A stretch of DNA of 17,459 bases, taken from positions 1-17,459 of the forward strand of contig CAIUAS010000215.1 in the NCBI GenBank assembly GCA_903897205.1, written 5' to 3'. Shown in pieces: positions 13,863 through 17,459 of this stretch. A program made the translations under genes and the position numbers. Position 1 is the stretch's first letter, and every line of letters begins with the position of its first letter. Source of the DNA: an uncultured Gammaproteobacteria bacterium (GTDB lineage: Bacteria > Pseudomonadota > Gammaproteobacteria > CAIUAS01). The notes beneath the pieces are model-generated. The model saw only the letters and a list, made by a program, of their open reading frames with translations. It was not told where the DNA came from and searched no databases.

Positions 13863-14444
13863 ATGGCAATTTATCATTTCAGTGGAACCGTGATTTCCAG
13901 AAGCCAAGGCCGCAGCGCTATCGCTTCTGCCGCCTATCGCGCCGGTGAACGTCTGCACGATGAACGACAAGATCGCACCCACGACTATAGCCGCAAAGGA
14001 GATGTCGCCTATACCGAGATTCTATTACCCAAAGGCGCGCCTAAAGCCCTCAATGAAAGGGAAACGCTTTGGAACACGGTCGAAGCGACTGAAAAACGCA
14101 AAGATGCGCAGCTTGCTCGTGAGTTTAATTTTGCTTTGCCACGCGAGCTAACACTGCAACAGAACATTGCGCTTGCTAAGGAATTTGTAAAACAAGAATT
14201 TGTCAGCAAAGGCATGATTGCCGATCTTTGCATTCACAACGATAAAAACCCTGCTGGTGACTTGCAGCCCCATGCGCATGTTATGTTAACCCTGCGAGAA
14301 GTGACCTCTGAGGGTTTCGGCCAAAAAGTACGGGAATGGAACGCAAAAGAAAATTTATTAGACTGGCGCGAATCGTGGGCGGAGGTAGCCAATCGGCACC
14401 TTTTTTTGCTGGGCATGATCAACATATTGATCACCGTACACTAA
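13863..14444 (+). CDS. traA: TraA relaxase domain (MobA/MobL), zero-frame product
   Basis: The 193-aa N-terminal relaxase part of a Ti-type TraA. MAIYHFSGTVISRSQGRSAIASAAYRAGERL carries the motif I tyrosine (Tyr25, the same number as in RSF1010 MobA), and the metal-binding histidines are H125 in CIHND and the PHAHVML pair (H137, H139). It would nick oriT and covalently hold the 5' end. The family-like sequence runs to WAEVANRHLFL and then, after a run of seven T, the frame gives ten unrelated residues and a stop. Family proteins continue into the helicase, which is encoded in the -1 frame. The zero-frame product alone could still be an active relaxase. The start has only a weak GAG 8 nt upstream; it is divergent from the traD/traG-like operon. 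Confidence 0.85.
   Translation: MAIYHFSGTVISRSQGRSAIASAAYRAGERLHDERQDRTHDYSRKGDVAYTEILLPKGAPKALNERETLWNTVEATEKRKDAQLAREFNFALPRELTLQQNIALAKEFVKQEFVSKGMIADLCIHNDKNPAGDLQPHAHVMLTLREVTSEGFGQKVREWNAKENLLDWRESWAEVANRHLFLLGMINILITVH
14402..14433 (+). promoter_or_regulatory. Possible -1 ribosomal frameshift signal in traA
   Basis: In the relaxase frame the heptamer T-TTT-TTG (14402-14408) fits the X-XXY-YYZ slippery rule. Seven bases later starts a perfect hairpin TGATCAA-CATA-TTGATCA (14416-14433). After a -1 slip the next codon is GCT at 14408, giving ANRHLFL-AGHDQHIDHRTL, which keeps the spacing remembered from intact TraA proteins (A-N-R-x-L-x-x-A-G-H). The stem is AT-rich, so its strength is uncertain, and a one-base deletion in the T-run would look the same. 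Confidence 0.5.
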
Positions 14445-16525
14445 AAGAGCAACAGATCCCCCTTGAGCCGCAACATAAAATTGGGGCTGTGGTTGTGCAA
14501 AAGCGCTTAGCCCGATTAGCTGATCACCAGCGCATTGCGCGCGAAAACGGTGAAAAGATTTTTGCAGAACCTACTATTGCTTTAGATGCGATCACGCGCC
14601 AACAATCGACTTTTACACACCAAGACCTTGCCCGTTTTGTAAACCGCCATACTGAAACCGCCGAGCAATTTCAGCAGATTTATGAAAAAGTCAAAGCCAG
14701 TCCTGAAATTGTTTATTTAGGGTTGGATGATAAAAACCGCGAACGCTTTACTACCCAAGAAATGCTGCGTATTGAAACGCGGATGATGGCTCATGCAGAG
14801 CAATTACCGCTGCGTGGCTCTCATGGAGTCAGTGAGACCGCTAAAACGGCTGCCTTGGCTTCTCGTCAATTAACCGCCGAGCAAAAGCTGGCCTTTGAGC
14901 ATATCACCCAACCAGGCGATTTAAGCTGCGTTATCGGTTATGCCGGTACCGGCAAAAGTTATATGCTAGGCGCTGCGCGTGAAGCATGGGAAGCCCAAGG
15001 ATACCGCGTACGAGGGGCGACCCTGTCAGGCATTGCGGCTGAAAGTTTAGAGGCCAGCTCTGGCATTGATAGCCGTACGTTAGCTAGCCGCTGTTACTAT
15101 TGGGATAAAGGACAAGAACTTTTAACCCCTAAAGATATTTTAGTCATTGATGAAGCGGGGATGCTAGGTTCACGGCAAATGCTACGAATCCTTGAAGAAG
15201 CGGAAAAACAGGGCGCAAAAGTTGTCCTTGTAGGCGATCCAGAGCAATTGCAAGCCATTGAAGCGGGTGCTGCGTTTCGTGCTATCAGTGAGCGAACAGG
15301 TTATGCCGAAATCACCGAAATTCGCCGCCAGCATGAGGATTGGCAAAAAGCCGCCACGATTGAATTGGCGACTGGCAAGACTGAACAAGCCCTTGATCGT
15401 TACCGGCAACATGCGTATGTCCATGTTTTTGAAACCCAAGAGACTGCTAAACAAGGACTGATTGATCGTTGGAATAATGCCCGACTGAGCGAGCCTGAAA
15501 AAACGCAGATCATGCTGGCCTATACGCGCCAAGAGGTAAGCGAGCTTAATACAATGGCAAGGGAACTGCGACAATCTCGTCACGAACTCGGTGAAAACCA
15601 CAGCCTGCAAACGGAGAAAGGCAAGCGTGAGTTTGCTGAGAACGACCGCCTTTATTTCTTAAAAAACGACCGCAGCTTGGATGTTAAAAATGGCACGTTA
15701 GGCACGATTGAGCGTATTCAAGATAAGCAAATCACAGTTCGTTTAGACCCTGACGAACGGCAATCGGATAAATCCGCCCGTACGCTTGTGATTGATACCG
15801 AACGTTATAACCATCTTGATCACGGCTATGCGGCTACTGTCCATAAAGCGCAAAGCGTCACCGTAGACCGCAGTTATATTCTGGCTTCTGAGTATATGGA
15901 TAAACATTCAACCTATGTAGGCACAACCCGCCATCGTGATAGCGCCGATATTTTTTATAGCCAAGAAACCTTTAAAAATGAGCGGGCATTTAATCAAACA
16001 CTCAGCCGTGATCGTGCTAAAGACACTAGTTTGGATTATACGACATCTGTTAAAGACTACGCGCGCCAGCATGGGTTTGATAAAGCGCCAGCCGCCGAAT
16101 ATTCGCGCCAACCCTCTCAAGATTATGCACGTGCTCGTGAAACTTTTAGCCAAGACCCTGAACACAAGCAAAGCGCCCTAGAGCGTGTGCAAGCCAGACG
16201 TGAAAACAAAGCCCTACAAACAGAACAGGCAAGGTTAGAACGCACATATGAAAAACTGATTAGCCAGCAAATGACGCATGGTGAGCAAGGTATTTATCGG
16301 GAAACGATAGAAGCGGGCAAACAGCGTTATGCGGTCATTGAAAATGATCAGGCTATTAAGCTAGTACCCTGTGATAAAAACATGGAAAAATACGAAGGAC
16401 GAGCCGTTAAAGTCGACTTATCGTATGATGAAAAACAAGGGCGTGAGCGTATAAGCTTAGAACCTAGCCGCGAGCGCATGATAGGCGGAAAGGATCGCAG
16501 CGATGATTTTGATATAAGCCGCTAA
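14408..16525 (+). CDS. traA: TraA helicase domain, -1 frame continuation of the relaxase
   Basis: The C-terminal part of TraA, about 705 residues, read from GCT at 14408 after a -1 shift; with the relaxase part the protein would be 887 aa, somewhat shorter than Ti TraA (about 1100). AGHDQHIDHRTLKEQQIPLEPQHKIG joins the relaxase to a RecD/TraI-like superfamily 1 helicase: Walker A VIGYAGTGKSYML, Walker B LVIDEAGMLGS, motif III VVLVGDPEQLQAI, then I-R-R-Q and the late motif HGYAATVHKAQSVTVDR with VGTTRHRDSADIF. All helicase motifs are intact. The tail (about the last 180 residues) is charged, with coiled-coil-like stretches. If the halves are made separately, the nearest in-frame ATG is at 14336, with no convincing ribosome binding site and 24 codons overlapping the relaxase in another frame. 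It unwinds the strand during transfer. Confidence 0.85.
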   Translation, partial: AGHDQHIDHRTLKEQQIPLEPQHKIGAVVVQKRLARLADHQRIARENGEKIFAEPTIALDAITRQQSTFTHQDLARFVNRHTETAEQFQQIYEKVKASPEIVYLGLDDKNRERFTTQEMLRIETRMMAHAEQLPLRGSHGVSETAKTAALASRQLTAEQKLAFEHITQPGDLSCVIGYAGTGKSYMLGAAREAWEAQGYRVRGATLSGIAAESLEASSGIDSRTLASRCYYWDKGQELLTPKDILVIDEAGMLGSRQMLRILEEAEKQGAKVVLVGDPEQLQAIEAGAAFRAISERTGYAEITEIRRQHEDWQKAATIELATGKTEQALDRYRQHAYVHVFETQETAKQGLIDRWNNARLSEPEKTQIMLAYTRQEVSELNTMARELRQSRHELGENHSLQTEKGKREFAENDRLYFLKNDRSLDVKNGTLGTIERIQDKQITVRLDPDERQSDKSARTLVIDTERYNHLDHGYAATVHKAQSVTVDRSYILASEYMDKHSTYVGTTRHRDSADIFYSQETFKNERAFNQTLSRDRAKDTSLDYTTSVKDYARQHGFDKAPAAEYSRQPSQDYARARETFSQDPEHKQSALERVQARRENKALQTEQARLERTYEKLISQQMTHGEQGIYRETIEAGKQRYAVIENDQAIKLVPCDKNMEKYEGRAVKVDLSYDEKQGRERISLEPSRERMIGGKDRSDDFDISR

Positions 16526-16536
16526 GGATAATAACG

Positions 16537-16881
16537 ATGGCCGATAACTCAACAATTGAACAAGTATTACAAAATTGCGTAGAAGAACTCTTTGCTTTAC
16601 ACGAGCAAGTGCAAAACGATCAAAAGAAATTTGTACTGGAAAGTGCCACGTTAATTAAGGCCAGCCAGAAGCAATTAAGTGAATCCGTGGATTTAGTGAA
16701 TAAGGCCAGGCAATCTGCTCAACAAAGTGAACAAGCTGCGCTTGAAGCGCGTAATGCCGCCAATCAGTCTGCAAGCCGCGCACGTCTTTGGAAACATTTA
16801 GCATTTTGGACAGGATTAGGATTTTTTACCGTGGGCGCATTGCTTGCTTTAGTTATGTGGTTTATGGGCAAACAATTTTAG
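16537..16881 (+). CDS. Coiled-coil protein with C-terminal membrane anchor
   Basis: A 114-aa protein 11 bases downstream of traA on the same strand, with AAGGA 8 nt before its ATG, so it is part of the traA operon. Residues about 5-80 are a long coiled coil rich in Gln, Ala, Ser and Glu (QSAQQSEQAALEARNAANQ), and residues about 87-110 form one membrane helix (HLAFWTGLGFFTVGALLALVMWF) with a short MGKQF tail. Tail-anchored coiled-coil proteins next to relaxase genes are common accessory products, but I cannot name the family. It could tether the relaxosome to the membrane; this is inference from layout. Confidence 0.72.
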   Translation: MADNSTIEQVLQNCVEELFALHEQVQNDQKKFVLESATLIKASQKQLSESVDLVNKARQSAQQSEQAALEARNAANQSASRARLWKHLAFWTGLGFFTVGALLALVMWFMGKQF

Positions 16882-16914
16882 TTTAAATTATGAGTATATT
16901 ATTAGGAGAGTTTT

Positions 16915-17232
16915 ATGCTGTATTTAGCGATTGCTAAAACACCAATGGATATAAAAACAGCGGATGGTAAGACAGCCACCACTCACCCGTTTTTTGTGCA
17001 ATATGTTAATGATCGTCAAGAAATGATCCCTGTGTTTTTATCAAAGCTGCAAGCTTATATTTATTTAAAACCAGTGGGGCTGCTTGAGGAATTTCAATTA
17101 GTCACTACGGACAGCGTTTTTTTGAGTGTTTATCGAAATACAGCAAATTGGGCAAAAGAAACTAATACCTTAATATCTTCGGCTTGGTGTCAGGTAGTGC
17201 GGGCTCTGTGGAAGACAATGGCATTCGGTTAA
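16915..17232 (+). pseudogene. Unrecognised gene truncated at its 3' end by an inserted element
   Basis: An ORF of 105 codons with AGGAG 6 nt before its ATG at 16915. The N-terminal 80 residues look like a real small soluble protein (MLYLAIAKTPMDIKTADGKTATTHPFFVQYV, then IPVFLSKLQAYIYLKPVG), family not recognised. The last codons (KTMAFG and the TAA) lie inside the left terminal inverted repeat of the element at 17215-17347, so the natural C-terminus has probably been lost, and no continuation of the gene was recognised beyond the element. Third gene of the rightward transfer operon. If the insertion is old, the shortened protein may still be made. Confidence 0.55.
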
Positions 17233-17347
17233 GAAATTTTGGACAAAAAGTTCTAGATTTTAAAGCCCTATACACGTGTTTTTCTTGGTAAAATGAACTT
17301 TTCGGCTTATTCTGGCATCATAATTTTCCTTAACCGAATGCCATTGT
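17215..17347. mobile_element. 133-bp MITE-like element with 19-bp terminal inverted repeats
   Basis: The left end ACAATGGCATTCGGTTAAG (17215-17233) is repeated exactly in reverse complement at 17329-17347, around 95 bases of AT-rich non-coding sequence. No transposase fits, so it is a non-autonomous element or the remnant of an insertion sequence. Flanking bases show no convincing target-site duplication. It cuts off the preceding gene. Confidence 0.7.
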
Positions 17348-17376
17348 TGCGGCTACAACCCCGTACACATGAAGAA

Positions 17377-17440
17377 CCTCGCCGCAAGCGGACGAGGTAT
17401 CAATAAATGCAAAATGCTTTTCTAGTCGCCGCAAGCGGCG
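17377..17440. repeat. Two related GC-rich palindromes
   Basis: CCTCG-CCGC-AA-GCGG-A-CGAGG (17377-17397) and CGCCGC-AA-GCGGCG (17427-17440) share the core CCGCAAGCGG. A short GGGA/TCCC hairpin (17441-17453) follows. They stand out from the AT-rich surroundings and look like a dispersed repeat or the end of another mobile element running out of the window. No gene was seen in 17348-17459. Confidence 0.6.
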
Positions 17441-17459
17441 GGGAATATATCCCGTAGAG

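Noticed and set aside
15182..15610. 142-codon minus-strand ORF
   Set aside because: It is antisense to the helicase domain of TraA, whose Walker and downstream motifs run through this stretch.
13863..16525. Simple pseudogene call for traA
   Set aside because: Both halves have intact motifs, the frame break sits exactly on a slippery heptamer with a well-spaced hairpin, and a single -1 shift restores family spacing; an indel cannot be excluded, but decay is not otherwise visible.

Overview
The window looks like the backbone of a conjugative or mobilisable plasmid (or a closely related integrative element) from a host-associated gammaproteobacterium, most plausibly Legionellales (Legionella, Rickettsiella or Coxiella relatives). 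The grounds are AT-rich sequence, a divergent XYP-type cyclodipeptide synthase, a PAS histidine kinase, an effector-like protein with a Glu-rich C-terminus, and Ti-type conjugation genes of the kind common in intracellular bacteria. No rRNA, tRNA or chromosomal housekeeping gene was seen, so the host assignment is inference.

Layout: (1) 166-2282, minus strand: a tight three-gene cluster of cyclodipeptide synthase homologue, soluble PAS histidine kinase and SemiSWEET-like membrane protein. (2) 2332-3171, minus: a small basic protein and a resolvase/invertase-type serine recombinase, followed by a 338-bp non-coding stretch with palindromes. (3) 3510-6193, minus: an unrecognised 398-aa protein with a 9-nt tandem repeat and effector-like tail, a HigBA-type toxin-antitoxin pair with a clear promoter and operator, a 90-aa unknown protein and a ribbon-helix-helix regulator with candidate operators. 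(4) 6550-8869, plus: a ParA-type ATPase with an N-terminal helix-turn-helix, translationally coupled to a winged-helix protein that is probably the replication initiator. That gene carries an array of GGACA motifs in about 11-bp steps, read in all three frames, which looks like an embedded origin. (5) 9110-16881: a conjugation region laid out like the Ti plasmid oriT region. A leftward operon (traC-position gene, TraD-like gene, two tandem TraG/VirD4-type coupling proteins) and a rightward traA-like relaxase-helicase diverge from a short region with an RSF1010-like hairpin and nick-like sequence. (6) 16915-17459: a gene truncated by a small element with 19-bp terminal inverted repeats, then GC-rich palindromes.

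The relaxase and helicase halves of traA lie in different frames. The junction has a T-TTT-TTG slippery heptamer, a 7-nt spacer and a perfect 7-bp hairpin, and a -1 shift there restores family-like length. This is either programmed -1 frameshifting or a homopolymer indel. No mating-pair-formation (T4SS channel) genes are in the window, so self-transfer cannot be judged.

The most noteworthy observations are the intragenic iteron-like array, the possible frameshift in traA, the divergent oriT candidate, the tandem coupling-protein paralogues, and the CDPS-kinase-SemiSWEET cluster.
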